64,000 nucleotides of DNA from Mesostigma viride (GCA_009746045.1 RPFO01000082.1:1462759-1526758); one strand, 5' to 3'. Positions 33,785-45,905 are shown, numbered from the stretch's first letter. Translations and numbers: made by a program. The notes: a model not told the origin generated them from the letters alone.

Positions 33785-36437
33785 TTAAGGGGAGGTGGCA
33801 CCCCAAAACCCAAAAAATCTGACATATGCTAATATCACTTGAAATTCATTTGCACAATGCTGAATTATGATTGGGGGCACTAAATAACATCTCTAGTGAG
33901 TTGTCCATGCACTTGTTGGGGGTACTACCCCCATATATACGCCAATAATGCGCTATAAATAGCAAAAGACGCTAATTAGGGCTGAGTATGCCCCAGCCAA
34001 TGCACTTATTTGTTGGCTACCAAAAATCAAGGTCATATTCTGATATTATATAGTTCCCTGAGTTTGTAGCTTGCTGAGCTATTTACATCATGGAAATGGC
34101 AAAACCTTGAACAGTTTTCCCGCAAAACAGGTCATTTTTTACCGGACATTGGGAATATACATATCATAAACACTTCCGATAAGGCCACAAAATCAACAAA
34201 AATTCCGGCTAACAGGGGGACAGCAGTGTTCCAAGTCCCAGGTCATTCCGACAAGGCTAGCTCAAGTTATTGCGTCAGACGTGTTTTAAAAAAAATGCCC
34301 GCTAAAACAGAAAATGTCACTATATCAGCCCTTGTAAGCATCCTGCACAAGGCAGGCAGGGCAAAACCAATCCCCCTTGGGCTCCTTAGTCAACGGGGGT
34401 CAGCGCAGCACCCATGCAGTCCTCCCTTGCACCCGAATGTGCTGCACAGCAGGAAAGGGACACCGTCAATTTCATCCGGGGAAGCACATGCAAGGCAAGG
34501 AATATTATCAACATCATTCTCATCATCACTACTACCTTCCCCATCGTCCCCCTGCCCCTCCCTTTGCATCACGTCGTGGCAGCCACCCTTAACACAGGTC
34601 ATTCCGACAAGTCTTGCTCAAGTAATAAGGTTATGCGTGCTAAAACCTGAACATAAGCTTAAGGGGGGGTTTCTTTGTATATGGCCACTTAGGCATGCTG
34701 TTTTCCATCCAAAAAGCCAGAAAGCATGCCCCACTCGATCACAAAACATAAGCAAACGGCTAGGCACCACATCTTCCCTCATCTGCCCTCGGCATGGCCA
34801 ACCTTGCCAGCGCAAGCATAGCAACACGATCGCTAGGCATACATGCCAAGAGAGCATACACTATACTCTACCCAAGGTTACCTTGTAAACTTCATGCTAA
34901 GAACTCAGCAAATCTATGATCAAAAGCACATATAATTAACTCTAGCACACTGATGACGACACATGCTCAAGGTTGGGGGTCACTGTGGCACGCACTGATG
35001 GGTTTCCTAGACGACCACTCACTACCTGACAAGGCGCTAAGGACCACTCAGAAAGCAAGTAAACACAATCACACTTTACATGCCATCAACATGGATCAAA
35101 TCCATGCTGAATATGTTGTGAAGTACAAAGGGGTGGCCACGCACCTCATACTCCTTCACCGTCCCTCGAGCATGGCCAGACTTATAAGTACGTGAATAGC
35201 AATAATGATGATGGCACTCACATGCATTACCAGCATTTTCTATGTTTCTCCCACGTTAGATTGTAAGGGTTATGCCAACCAAGCTTACCAACACAGCAAC
35301 AACTCCTTAACTGCACTACCCGACATGGGCAACAAACTGGAACTATGGAGGGCAAGGAACCAAGGAGATCATGGCATACAAAGCTTGTATGCAGTCAACC
35401 ATGTTAACCATGGTTGGCTCAGCAACATTGCTGTCTTGTCACATCATCATAACAAGGAAAGCTCAAATAAACCAATGATGGCAGCTATCTACATGCAGTC
35501 ACACGAATGCAATATCTCCAACATGATCGTCGATTTCAAAAATTCCTTCCCTGCACGATAAAATGCAAAGAAACCAGTGGCGGCCGTTCAGCTTCTGACC
35601 GCTGTGATGCCGCTGCGAGGAAAGGGTGCGTCACTATCACACAACAAGAAGCGTCCATACGCACAACATCCTTGCCAGAACACGTGCTATGAAATCCCTT
35701 ACGCCTTCCCTAGGATCTATCGGCTGAGACTAAAGCGGATTTGATCAAGACATCAACGAAAACAAGCTAAAGCTGCCAGGTATTCGTCAACACGACGGCA
35801 CGCAACGGAGAGTTAACTGGCGGAAACTGACCAAAACGAACGCAAAAAACTTCGAACGATGAGCTCTTCGAAGAAAGAACTGATAGTAGATAACAGTCGC
35901 CACAAATCTATACCTTGCCCTCGTAGATCCCTCGCCCAGGCGCGCAACAACGGCCGTTCTTCCATGGAAGGTTCCGACATGCACTGCGCAGGCCTGAAAA
36001 AATACTTACAGAGAATGGCCGAAAATGTAGCAAAAAGCACCCGTTCGGTTTAGAATTCGATGCTACCGATATGAATGCATCCTTCACGGTCAAAAAGACC
36101 CCCAAAACTGAGAATTTACTGCCGCAATCACGAATTCTATTTTATTCCGCGCGACCAAAAAATGCAGATTACCCCCCATGCCGATGGCAGTAAAAGAAAG
36201 CAGCGATATTGTAAACCAGCCACTTGCCGCCGCAATCCAACATCATTAAATCATCGTCTTCAACATCCAATCATTTTTTTTGCATTTCTCTAGCCCTACA
36301 TTGCTAGTTTCGCCTAAACGCAGTCGCCATGGCCACTTCCGCAAGTGGTGCGCGCACGGAGCACCCACTTTTCACGGTACGGCCGGTGCCGCGAATTTTT
36401 TCGCGCGGAAAATATTCGGCGCGCCACGTCCCCTTAA
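33785..36437. mobile_element. piggyBac-like TTAA element A (non-autonomous)
   Basis: TTAA at 33,785 and 36,434 flanks 2645 bp whose ends are inverted repeats (GGGGAGGTGGCACCCC against GGGGACGTGGCGCGCC, 13 of 16). The interior matches element B at 53,497-55,784 in reverse orientation over long stretches, for example the GCAGTCGCCATGGCCACTTC region. No transposase frame is recognisable; its 220-codon open frame looks accidental. Assignment to piggyBac rests on the TTAA duplication and the GGGG start. Confidence 0.75.
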
Positions 36438-37267
36438 TTGCGATGTGGTAGTTTGATTCAACACATATACTGCCTTGTTGCTGAGAAGTTTTTCAAGGCT
36501 TGCTGGTATGTTGCCCATATGTTTCTAATGCTTCAACTCATGTCCAAGTGATCAAGACTGGCTTGGAAACTTGAGCTTGTCATGTTTACATTGTGCTTGT
36601 GTTACAACTTGTGCCTCTTTGCAGTATATGTTTCATACATAACGTAAGGGTTCAGCATCATGGTTTAGCACCGTGGTGGCAGCCGAGCCTCTACTAACGA
36701 TCATGGACCTAACCTTGGCAAGTATTTGCTTCATATTTCACTCGTTGGACTGAGCTAGCTTTACACCTGCTGTTTGGCCTGCACCATGGTCCCTGGCTGC
36801 CAGTTACATTTTGCCCCCCCCCCTGGCAGGCTGCAGGGTCTATGAGGACTGCGAGGGTGTAACATAGACATGTTGTGGGCACCCTGGGTGCATTTTCAGG
36901 GCCAGCCATGACCTGGCCATGCCTTCTTTCTTGGCATATTTTTGACTTGAGTGCTATTTGGTCACTCGTGTAGCGACCCCCCTGCATTCATAAATCGTAA
37001 ACAATTATACAATGAGCATATTTCATGGATGTTAAGCATTGCAACTCTTGAACATATCATAAATGAACATGGTTCCATACCGTACCCATGGATGTGTTGA
37101 CATGTGTTAGTTATTACAAATGGTATCCATGCTTAAAAATGTCCTCATTTGAGGACATTTTCTTGGTGATTAGACAATACATGTACGTACATTACTAAAT
37201 AATGATCATGCATCAGCTCCAGTATAGTGCCTGTAGTCGCCGTACATGTACAAGGCCATGGTGGCTA
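36438..37267. other. AT-rich intergenic stretch with a short palindrome
   Basis: No gene seen. At 37,139-37,158 ATGTCCTCA and TGAGGACAT face each other across TT. The same 20 bases occur at 32,778-32,797. Confidence 0.5.
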
Positions 37268-37299
37268 ATTAATTAATTAGGAACATAATCCCTTTTTTG
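37268..37299 (-). repeat. R1 3' end, left half, interrupted by a Penelope-like insertion
   Basis: AATTAATTAATTAGGAACATAATCCC is the start of the reverse-complement R1 end. The rest (ATAACTCCGTTGGGAG) resumes at 37,668, after the Penelope-like fragment. Confidence 0.6.
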
Positions 37300-37667
37300 T
37301 AATGACTGACTAGCTAGACCTTTTCAGTGGTTTTCCATTTGCGGGTATTTCCTCGTAAATGGTGGGTCGAGAGCGATCGCACAGCAATGGTGCTCACCAC
37401 TAGTCACTCCCGGCCAGTTAGGCTTGAAACACACGCCCTATAGCTGATCAAGCAATTAGTTGTTTCCGGCCCCACCGTCTAGGTCATCTAGTCGCTCTAC
37501 ACGTAAGCCAGCCATAATTTCAATGCACAAGGCTACACATTTCCATCACCATTCATATTCATAATCCTGAACGACTCAAACACGCGGACAAGATGCCGGC
37601 AGGCTCGAGCTACCATGCCGGTCCGGATTCTCCCGATTTCTGGCCTGCGCTGGTTGTCTCCTTGATA
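37300..37667 (+). mobile_element. 5'-truncated Penelope-like element, 3' region only
   Basis: Matches 44,899-45,249 behind the intact Penelope-like ORF almost throughout, from ATGACTGACTAGCTAGACC to the terminal GGTTGTCTCCTTGAT. It sits inside an R1 3' end with a short ATAACTCC/ATAATCC duplication. Confidence 0.8.
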
Positions 37668-37939
37668 TAACTCCGTTGGGAGGTCGATATGTATGTGCCC
37701 CAACCGGAGTGATACTGCGGAGGAGACCGTCGCGGCCCAGCTTCAATGGCGTCGCCACCATTGAAAGGGGGCAGCGACATCATCGTGCACACAGTTCAGG
37801 CCGGCCTTAGTACCTACTAGACACGCATCCGACCCATGTGGCGCTGAAGGTGGATTGCCATGACAATGCAACGCGTTAAATGCTGTCACCAAGGCTAGCA
37901 TCTTTGAGGGCCGCCGTCGGCCCTAGGCGTTCCCTGACA

Positions 37940-40060
37940 GGTCTTCTTGCATATGGGTACTGAGCAGCCTGCTACGGCGAACCCACTCTTGAAACTCTCC
38001 TTCCTCATGGAGCTAGGCGACATCATTGCATCTGGGACGTTCGTCGGCGTCGCTTCCGGCGGGCCGCACGGGAACCCATGCAGCAAGGTGACCCCCTCGG
38101 CCCCTTTTACCTGTCCGCCCCGCTGCACAAGGCTCTCCAAGGTGTCCACACTGCGCACCCGCCCGGATGTCGTGCTCCTTGCCTACATGGACGATATCCA
38201 TGCCCTTGGCCGGGCGGACGCTGTAGTTGCCGCCTTGGCTGCCCTTGAAGCGGCCATGGCGGCCATCAACCTTCGGCTCACCGGCTCCCCAAGTGTGCAG
38301 TCTTTTCGCCCCAGGGGGACTGCTCTGGCTTCCTCGTGGCTATCCCGGCCCGCTTGCATGGCATTGGCGTGCCGGGCATTGGCGCGGCCGGGTTTCTCGT
38401 GTCTGGACGTCCCTGTGGGTGACCCTGACTACGTCGAAGAGGAGCTCCGGGCCAGGTGCCGTGCCAGGACCAGCGCACCCATGTCCTCGAGACTTGGGCC
38501 CCCATGCAGACCAAAGAAGGGCTCCTCCTGCACTGTGGTTTTGCGCCCACCCGCGGGTGGTACACTGGCTCCGTGGCGCTCCCCCCCGGCCACTTGGTGC
38601 GGCTTGCCGCAGAAGGCCACGACGAGCGCATTCAGGCCGCCTTAATTGCAGGTGCTCCTCCCCGGCCCTAGCCTGCCAGCTCACTCCATGCACTTGGCCA
38701 CCCTCCCCTGCCGCATGGGCCGCGGGTGTGGGCTCACTCGATCCGGCCGCGCCGCCCGCGCCTCAGCCCCCGCAGCCTTCCTTGGCTCTGTTGCTCAGGC
38801 CTAGCTGGGTGGAGATCCCCCGGCGGTTGGTCCCCAACGCCGTCAGCGCCATTCCCGACTTGGTCACCCCATCCCCCTTCCCCTTTAATTGTGCAGGCTG
38901 TGCAGGATTCTTACCTCGGGATCCAGAAGCCTGGCCTGCGACCTCGTCCGCCCCGCCCATGCAGGCCGTCCACCGTCGGGAGCCTGCCCTAGGGCACGCC
39001 CGGCGTGTCCGGCACTGTCGTCAACGTCCTAGTGTCTTCCCTGCCTGCGTTCATGAAAAACAACAAAAGACCTACTACGCGGGTATACTACACTGTACCA
39101 ACTAGGAAAGGGTCTGCATGCGAGCTTGAACGATCAGGGGAAGGCTTGGCTTCACTCTGTTTCCCTTGAATTAAGGAGCGTGGGCCGGGTCCGCATTCCT
39201 GCGCGCTCTCCCCATGAGCCCTTTGTTCACGCTGGTTCCGGCCCTTTATTACACCATCGCTCTCCACCACCAGCAGCTTTTTGCCCCGCAACCTCTCATC
39301 ACAGCGGGTGCGTCCTCAGTGTGGCAGCTGCGGGCTTGCTCTCGATACTACTGGGACGCACTATACATCGCGTGCATGATGGGTGGCCAGCAGAACCAGA
39401 ACTGGTTCCCGTCTATCTCCATACCGCTCTCCTCCGGGTGCCAGGTGTGTGCCATGGTTCGGTCGGTCTTTCCCCACACCACCATCAAGTGCGAGGATCG
39501 ACGCGGATCGATGGGGCCGCCCTCTACTCATCACCCAACCACCGCCCCGACATTACCGTGCTTGAAGTCCTACGACGGGCAGGGTTGCCACGCGTGCTCA
39601 TCGATGTCTCCGTGGCTCGGCCGCTCTCCGGCCGGTCGCCACATCCTCCGGGCGGCTGTGGATGCCGGCGCTGCTGCCGCTGTGGCTGAGCGCGACATGT
39701 GCAAGTTTGCCTCTACGGCAATGTGGGGCCCGCCACCGGGTCATCCCCTTTGTCCGGCTTGAGGCGGTTCGGGGCCATGCCCTGCAGGGCCCCAAGATCG
39801 ACAGCGGAATTTTCCACGAGCATGCTGCCAGCGCCGTGAAGACCGCCTCGACCTCGAGGGTCAGACCGCCCCGTGGTCTGCCCGCACCGGTGGTCCTCGT
39901 ATATTGGCGGCAGCGCCTGTCACTCGCCCTCACTCGCACCGTGGCCGATAGTGTTATTCCGCCGCACGGCGGAATAACCGGCGCACCTGGGCCGACTTTG
40001 TCACGACCCATGCGGTCTAGATCCCTCCGCCCAGGCCTGCATGGTGGGCTGGCAGCGATG
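37940..40060 (+). pseudogene. Decayed non-LTR retrotransposon with YMDD RT and restriction-like endonuclease motif
   Basis: Around 38,174-38,200 the plus strand encodes VVLLAYMDDIHALGRAD, an RT motif C, with EAAMAAINLRL after it. Around 39,543-39,611 it encodes RPDITVLEV, then VLIDVSVARPL, the PD...D pattern of the C-terminal restriction-like endonuclease of R2-type and related algal non-LTR elements. Between and after these, frames break several times. It is GC-rich, unlike its flanks. The order RT then nuclease fits one element of about 2 kb lacking its 5' part. Confidence 0.7.
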
Positions 40061-40569
40061 TTGCTGCGTGCCATAATTAGCAACTCTTTTCATCTTATGT
40101 ACGTCTTGTTACCTCTTGGTTACCTTGCCTAATTACCCAACAGCATGGCCAGCATTATTGCTCCAGATTGTCGGCGGCTAACGTTTTAACTTTTTTCATT
40201 TTGCCTTCGTAACTAATAATTAATTTTTTTTTTTGGAGACTATATTGTGATGTAGAGTAGTTGTATACCTTGTGCAGCTGGCGTGGTCCTTGGATATTCT
40301 GATCAGGCACTCCGCAATTAAAGGTGAAAACCATTGGATATGCGTGTCAGATTCTTATTAATTTCTTCAGGGTTCTTCTTCTTTTTCAGTCAGGTTTTCC
40401 ATGTGTTGCTGCATGCCCCTCTCACCTCCGTAACTTATCATTCTCAATGAATATGTAGCACATATCCCGGAGAAGGGGCATGCGCATATGAATTTTTAAT
40501 AATACATTCTGAACTACTTCCTGCAACTTATATGGTGGGAATATGTAAACGACACTTGCTCTAGTTGCA
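40061..40569. other. AT-rich stretch, no gene seen
   Basis: Contains T-runs (40,206-40,235). It could be the 3' UTR of the decayed element upstream. Nothing else is recognised. Confidence 0.4.
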
Positions 40570-40770
40570 CCAAGGGCACCTGCACCACCATCAGATCTCT
40601 CAGAGCTCAATTGTCAACTGTCATGGGGCTAGGACTCTTGCTTGGACTGCTATGCAGAACAAGAAGAGGTGGATCGAAGACGATTGTCCATGCTCACACG
40701 CCAGCCCCTGTGGGCAAGGCCCACCCCCCCCCAAGAGGAAGGGGCGCTTTGCTGAGTAGCTATGATTTCA
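40570..40770 (+). mobile_element. LINE ORF2 C-terminal fragment (plus copy)
   Basis: WTAMQNKKRW, then a Cys/His-poor tail with GPPPPKRKGRF before a stop, matches the C-terminal ends at 51,185 and, inverted, at 24,030 and 45,450. Confidence 0.7.
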
Positions 40771-41635
40771 GCCGTGGGCAACCAAGCACACATGTCGTCG
40801 GGCTAGTCCGACGAGTGCGCACGTGAACCGGCACTCCCGGTCACACACGACACCATAGAGATAGTCAGCTGCACCGCCTCATGTCGGCGAAACCCATAGT
40901 TCCATCGGAATCGTTTCAGCGGCCGGCATTTCCTCTCCGCGTTTCCTCAACCTCGTTTTCAGGATCATACTCATCGTTCCTGCATTTTCCTCTTCCACGC
41001 AGGTTGTGGCTTTTTTGAAAGCCACGAATGTACCCGGGGATGGGACGCTTCGGCTGCCTCAATGCCTACACATTCAATACGATGTCCCCCTCTCACCTTC
41101 CTCCATCATTCCGCTCACATTGCACTACGTGTCTGTGTTTTGTTCTTTTTCTTGTTCTCGTTTGTTTTGCTGTTCTTGTCCTTTTTCTTTTACTTTTACT
41201 GAGGGAGCTAGGCTGGGCTGCGCGCTGTGTGTGCTACTCTCGTGTTTTTCTGTGGGCACTTGAGAGACTAACCAAGGATCGGGCCCCCCACACGGCAATA
41301 TCAGCCTTTGCTTTTGTTTACCCTCCCATATCTCTTTACAAACGCCAAAAAAACACAAAGGCAGGAGCACGGTGACTCATCTGGAACATGAAGAAGGGAA
41401 ATCTTTTCGTTACAGGAAAGAGGTGTCAAGTATGACAATTGGAAGGCCCCCCCACTGGGAATCCACATGTTCCGAGTCCATTCAGCTGTGTTGTTAGCCA
41501 CATCCTGCCCCGGGGAGATGCATCATGGACCACCGCTATCGCGTAACGGGTGTTACGCAGTGAATATTGACTTACCTCAATATGCTCCGCTCTGGTTCTG
41601 TTTGATGTCTTAGCTCTCAGTGCATCTGAATCATC
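40771..41635. other. 5' flank of the Penelope-like ORF
   Basis: A probable 5' untranslated region of the element lies somewhere here, but its start is not visible. An 85- and a 115-codon frame (41,006-41,375) look accidental. I searched by eye for a hammerhead core as in some Penelope-like elements and did not find one. Confidence 0.35.
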
Positions 41636-44600
41636 ATGAAACACCTTATGACTTTCTGGCATGCTCTTACCCTCCACAGAATACGGCAATCCAGTGGCAT
41701 TGATTACCGGAAGTACACTGCTATTTCTCGGCAGTTCCCCTATCGTATCTCCTCACAGGCATGGCGGAAGCGTTGTCGCATCAACACGCGCCATAACCAT
41801 CACTGCAAGGATGACCATACTCTACGTCGCCTCCGGCGCTTACAGCGCACGCATTTGTCGCTTACCAACTCCACTCGCCCACACCCCGTAAGCACCCATC
41901 GCGTCATTTATGCCATTTACAACCGCAGGTACCCTCAGCGTATCTACGTTGGCCAGACGCAACGGGATGCCTGGACGCGTTTTCAGGAACATGTCCGAGC
42001 GGCACGCCGCCTTCATATTGGCCGCCCTGCCGCCAACGACGACACCCCCCTACATGGCGCCATGGCCCAATACGGGTGGTGGGATTGGCGAGTCGTCCCC
42101 TTGGAACATGTCCCCGGCACCTTTACCGGCGCCGCTTTTCGCAAAGCCGCAGGGCATCGGGAAACGTTTTGGAAACGAATGTTACATGCATTTCTGCCCC
42201 ACGGTTTTTGCATTGAAGGCAAGAGTTTCAAAGCTCGGTCTCGCCGCCGCCCGCCTCCCCTCCGTCCCCGCCCTCTTATGTTCATCCGTGCCTGGCGTCT
42301 GAAGCACAATCTCCACCCATATCGCCCCTATCCCCCCAGCGTCACCCCGGCCCCTCCACCTTCCACACATGTGTCCACCGATCCTTCCCTTTACTCCACC
42401 AGTCTCCGCTGCTTACGTCACATGTCTCGGCTTATGCAACGCGGCAACTTTCATGCATCCTATCTCGAAGCCTGCAGCTTGAAGAAGCTTACCAGCTTAC
42501 ACATTGCCGTCGGGTCGTGCTCCCCAGCTGATCTGCAAGTCCCCCGCTCCCATGCCACTAGTCTGCGAGGCCTTCTCTCACGTATCATTCGGCACCGTGT
42601 CAATGGGAATGCAGATGCACTGCGTCCGCGCCGTTTGCTGATCTCACCTTTCATTCATGCTGCGATGGATGAGCTGTGTTTGCCACACATTCTGCATTTG
42701 CCGCAAGTGCAGGCTGCGATGCCGCTCGTGGTGCGCAACACTTTCGGCACTCCCATTGCTGCCTGGCATTACTCTCCCACCTTGGGACAAATGGTTTTCA
42801 GCAACGGGAAGGTCAGCCGCGATACAACGCCCACCGAGCTGGCCACCATCTTGGCAGGGCCCTGCCCCTGCCAACAACAACGGTATTTCAAGTACCTTGA
42901 TCCCACCTCACAGCACGTCATGACCGCTGACCTCAGCATCCTGCCGAGCCACACGCTTGTAGACCTTTTTGCCAAAGGCACCAAGTTTCGGCCGTGGGTC
43001 CAGCGCACGTGTGCCAAAGAGGTGAATGCACTGCTCTCCACATCACTGCGCAAATTTTGCAATGCCATGAGCACGGACCTACAGCTTGCTCCCCTTGCCA
43101 TGGAACCGTGGTTTCGCGCCGTCATTCACGAATGCAATGCACGTCTCACCAGGCTTGATTACCGTCTCCAGCAGGTCCACCGCACCACCTGGCTCAACAC
43201 CACAGATAAAGCACTTCTTGACCACTTCAAGCAGGACTTTATCATCACGTGTGTTGACAAGAGTGCCAACAACTTTGCTTTCATATGCAAGAAGCACTAC
43301 CTTGCTACTTTGCAACACGAGTTGGCGTCCAGCCCTACCTATGTTCAGCGTGCACAGTCCACCGCCAGTATCACCGCTGCTCATCGGGCTTTTCTGCACA
43401 GCCAAAACATTTTTGCTCGGGCATTCCTTAAGCGGCAGCGACGCGCCACCACCACTACGTTCCCATATCTGTATCTCACTCTTAAGCTGCACAAAACTCC
43501 TGTTGCTTTGCGCACCATTGCTGCGTCGCATTCAGCCCCACTGATGCCTCTCTCGAAACTCATCTGCCATGCTTTGAATGCTCTTCTCCCCGAAGCCAAT
43601 GCATTATGGGTGGAGGTGCTGTCGAATGCCGGGTATGAATGCGCTGGTAGTTGGATCGTCATAGACTCAGCCCAAGTACGCCTACGCCTTGCCGCCCTTA
43701 GCCGTTCTAAGACAGCAGCAGAGAAACGTATACCTATGCCCATAGCCACCTATGATTTCACCACTCTATATACCACACTAGATTTGCACGATTTGAAAGC
43801 TCGTTTAGATAGCCTCCTTACTCGTCTGTATGCACGTAGGCCTCACGGGCGCAACCACCTGCACGTGCGTGTTTCTCAGACCAAGCCCACGGCAACGTGG
43901 CTCTCAGGGATCGCGGCAGGTGCTATCGTGCGGGATGGTTATAATTATATTATCACGAAGGCTGACCTTGTCCATTGGATCTCTTATCTTGTTGATAACA
44001 CCTTCATCTGTTTTGCGGGCAATGTATACCAACAAGCTATCGGCATCCCTATGGGCACTAACTGTGCCGGGCTCCTTGCAAACCTCTATCTATACACTTA
44101 TGAGCTTGCATTCATGGAGAATCTCATTGCCTCAAACGATGATGTTCTCATCAGGCGTTTTATCCATACATGTCGATACATTGATGATGTCATCGCTTTC
44201 GACAACCCTGATTTCGCAACCCATTTGTATATCACCGCTGGTCTGCCTGGCATCTACCCGCAAGCGTCCCTCACATTAAAGCTCACGTCGGAGGATACTC
44301 ATTGCAATTACCTCGATCTTAACATTACCCATAACAAGAAGGGCTGGCGTACGGCTATCTATGATAAGCGCAAGGATCCTAAATACCAGCAAATTCCTTT
44401 TATTCGTTACCCCGATATTCACAGTCTCCTTTCCCACACAGCAAAATATGGTGTTGTTCTTTCTCAGTTACATCGTTTTTCCCGTCTTTGTTCTTATCGT
44501 GTTGATTTCATCACGACTCTTGTTGAACTCTTGCAGCGTTTATTGGTCAAAGACTATGACCGAGCCATTATGCTCCGTCAAGTCCGATGTTTTTTGCAAC

Positions 44601-44692
44601 GTCACCCACATCTGTTCGGTGCTGCCCCTTGGCACAAGCTCTACAAACAGGTCGTGGACCGGCTGGATCGCATAGTATCTCCGCACATCTGA
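41636..44692 (+). CDS. Penelope-like element protein: N-terminal GIY-YIG nuclease plus reverse transcriptase
   Basis: One uninterrupted 1018-codon frame. Residues about 89-180 form a GIY-YIG domain: IYAIYN (90-95), IYVGQT (Y104, G106), R115 and H119 in WTRFQEH, and a candidate catalytic E176 in HRETFW. The RT core follows: YLTLKLHKTP, motif A YDFTTLYTTL (D707), GIPMGTNCAGLLANLYLYTYE split by G803 at its start, and motif C YIDD (848-851). The RT type is that of Penelope-like elements. An N-terminal rather than C-terminal nuclease is the permuted arrangement described for Naiad/Chlamys-type elements of algae and invertebrates. An intact frame among decayed neighbours suggests recent insertion. 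Confidence 0.92.
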   Translation: MKHLMTFWHALTLHRIRQSSGIDYRKYTAISRQFPYRISSQAWRKRCRINTRHNHHCKDDHTLRRLRRLQRTHLSLTNSTRPHPVSTHRVIYAIYNRRYPQRIYVGQTQRDAWTRFQEHVRAARRLHIGRPAANDDTPLHGAMAQYGWWDWRVVPLEHVPGTFTGAAFRKAAGHRETFWKRMLHAFLPHGFCIEGKSFKARSRRRPPPLRPRPLMFIRAWRLKHNLHPYRPYPPSVTPAPPPSTHVSTDPSLYSTSLRCLRHMSRLMQRGNFHASYLEACSLKKLTSLHIAVGSCSPADLQVPRSHATSLRGLLSRIIRHRVNGNADALRPRRLLISPFIHAAMDELCLPHILHLPQVQAAMPLVVRNTFGTPIAAWHYSPTLGQMVFSNGKVSRDTTPTELATILAGPCPCQQQRYFKYLDPTSQHVMTADLSILPSHTLVDLFAKGTKFRPWVQRTCAKEVNALLSTSLRKFCNAMSTDLQLAPLAMEPWFRAVIHECNARLTRLDYRLQQVHRTTWLNTTDKALLDHFKQDFIITCVDKSANNFAFICKKHYLATLQHELASSPTYVQRAQSTASITAAHRAFLHSQNIFARAFLKRQRRATTTTFPYLYLTLKLHKTPVALRTIAASHSAPLMPLSKLICHALNALLPEANALWVEVLSNAGYECAGSWIVIDSAQVRLRLAALSRSKTAAEKRIPMPIATYDFTTLYTTLDLHDLKARLDSLLTRLYARRPHGRNHLHVRVSQTKPTATWLSGIAAGAIVRDGYNYIITKADLVHWISYLVDNTFICFAGNVYQQAIGIPMGTNCAGLLANLYLYTYELAFMENLIASNDDVLIRRFIHTCRYIDDVIAFDNPDFATHLYITAGLPGIYPQASLTLKLTSEDTHCNYLDLNITHNKKGWRTAIYDKRKDPKYQQIPFIRYPDIHSLLSHTAKYGVVLSQLHRFSRLCSYRVDFITTLVELLQRLLVKDYDRAIMLRQVRCFLQRHPHLFGAAPWHKLYKQVVDRLDRIVSPHI

Positions 44693-45249
44693 ACCCTGTG
44701 ATGCCAGATCTCCTTTGCGGCCGTTCCGAGCTTGGCACTGGATTCGTTGTCCACATCGTCGCGTCGCTGCCGCAACACGATGTTTTCTGGCATCCGCGGG
44801 CTTTTGGTTCCCGCCGCACATTTGAAAGTGCTGTCCTCCGGCTTTTTGCCTTTGCACCGTGTGCAGTTCTTGGACGTTTGGAATCATGGCATGGCTAACG
44901 TGATGACTGACTAGCTAGACCTTTTCAGTGGTTTTCCATTTGCGGGTATTTCCTCGTAAATGGTGGGAGAGCGATCGCAGCAATGGTGCTCACCACTAGA
45001 CACTCCCGGCCAGTTAGGCTAGAAACACACGCCCTGATCAAGCATGCTGTTTCCGGCCCCACCGTCTAGGTCATCTAGTCGCTCCACACGTAAGCCAGCC
45101 ATAATTTCAATGCACAAGGATACACATTTCCATCACCATTCATCTTCATCATCCTGAACAACTCGAAAACGCGGAAAAGATAACGGCAGGCTCGAGCTAC
45201 CATGGTCCGGATTCTCCCGATTTCTGGCCTGCGCTGGTTGTCTCTTTGA
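44693..45249 (+). mobile_element. 3' region of the Penelope-like element
   Basis: From the stop codon to GGTTGTCTCTTTGAT at 45,249. Its last 350 bp recur at 37,300-37,667, its last 50 at 23,250-23,303 and its last 14 at 45,966-45,979, always stopping at the same TTGAT(A). That shared stop marks the element's 3' terminus. Confidence 0.75.
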
Positions 45250-45419
45250 TGTAGTTAGGGTTTTCCTAGCATATAGATTAAATTAAAAATAAATCAAATT
45301 ATAACATGCCAACGTTGGGATCTCGATCATGTAGCACGTATTTCAAGATTGCTGGATGGGTGGAGGTGGAAGAAGCCGCGTATAATCGAACTATAACATA
45401 ACTCTAAGCTATCTAGCTA

Positions 45420-45905
45420 GTCTAGAAAATCCTAACTACACTACTCAGCAAATTAACGCCCCTTCCTCTTGGGGAGGTGGCTTGCCCACAGGGCCGGGCT
45501 GGCGTGTGAGCCTGGTACAATCTTCTGCCACTGCTTCTTGTTCTGTGCACATGGCAGTCCAAAGAAGGGAGAGGGAGTGGATGCGGTGTTCAAACTGAGC
45601 TGGGACCACTAGGTCGTCCAGCAACATCTGGATGTAGTTCATGGCAGGTTTACCTAGCTTCCTGGGAATGTCCTTGGGGCCAGGCCAGGTCATGATATGC
45701 CGCCCTGGTTGGCCAAGCCGCTGGGGGCCGGCCAGACCAAGGGCGGTGTCGACCTACAGTAGCTGGTGCGAGCAAGATGTCCTACAAATGCCGGCTATCC
45801 TACGCTGGCAGCCTAATCTCGTCCAAAATACGAGGCATACCCTGATACAGACAAGTCAACCTATGCTTGGAAAACCCTCATTTCAGGACCTGTCGGAGCA
45901 TCCTG
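45420..45905 (-). mobile_element. LINE ORF2 C-terminal fragment (copy 2)
   Basis: Minus strand encodes TWPGPKDIPRKLGKP, then LLDDLVVPAQFEHRIHSLSL and a C-terminal PGPVGKPPPQEEGAL. Colinear with 22,690-23,180. Frames are broken toward the C-terminus. Confidence 0.75.

Noticed and set aside
34226-34888. 220-codon frame as a piggyBac transposase
   Set aside because: No DDE-type motifs, and the frame is not kept in element B.
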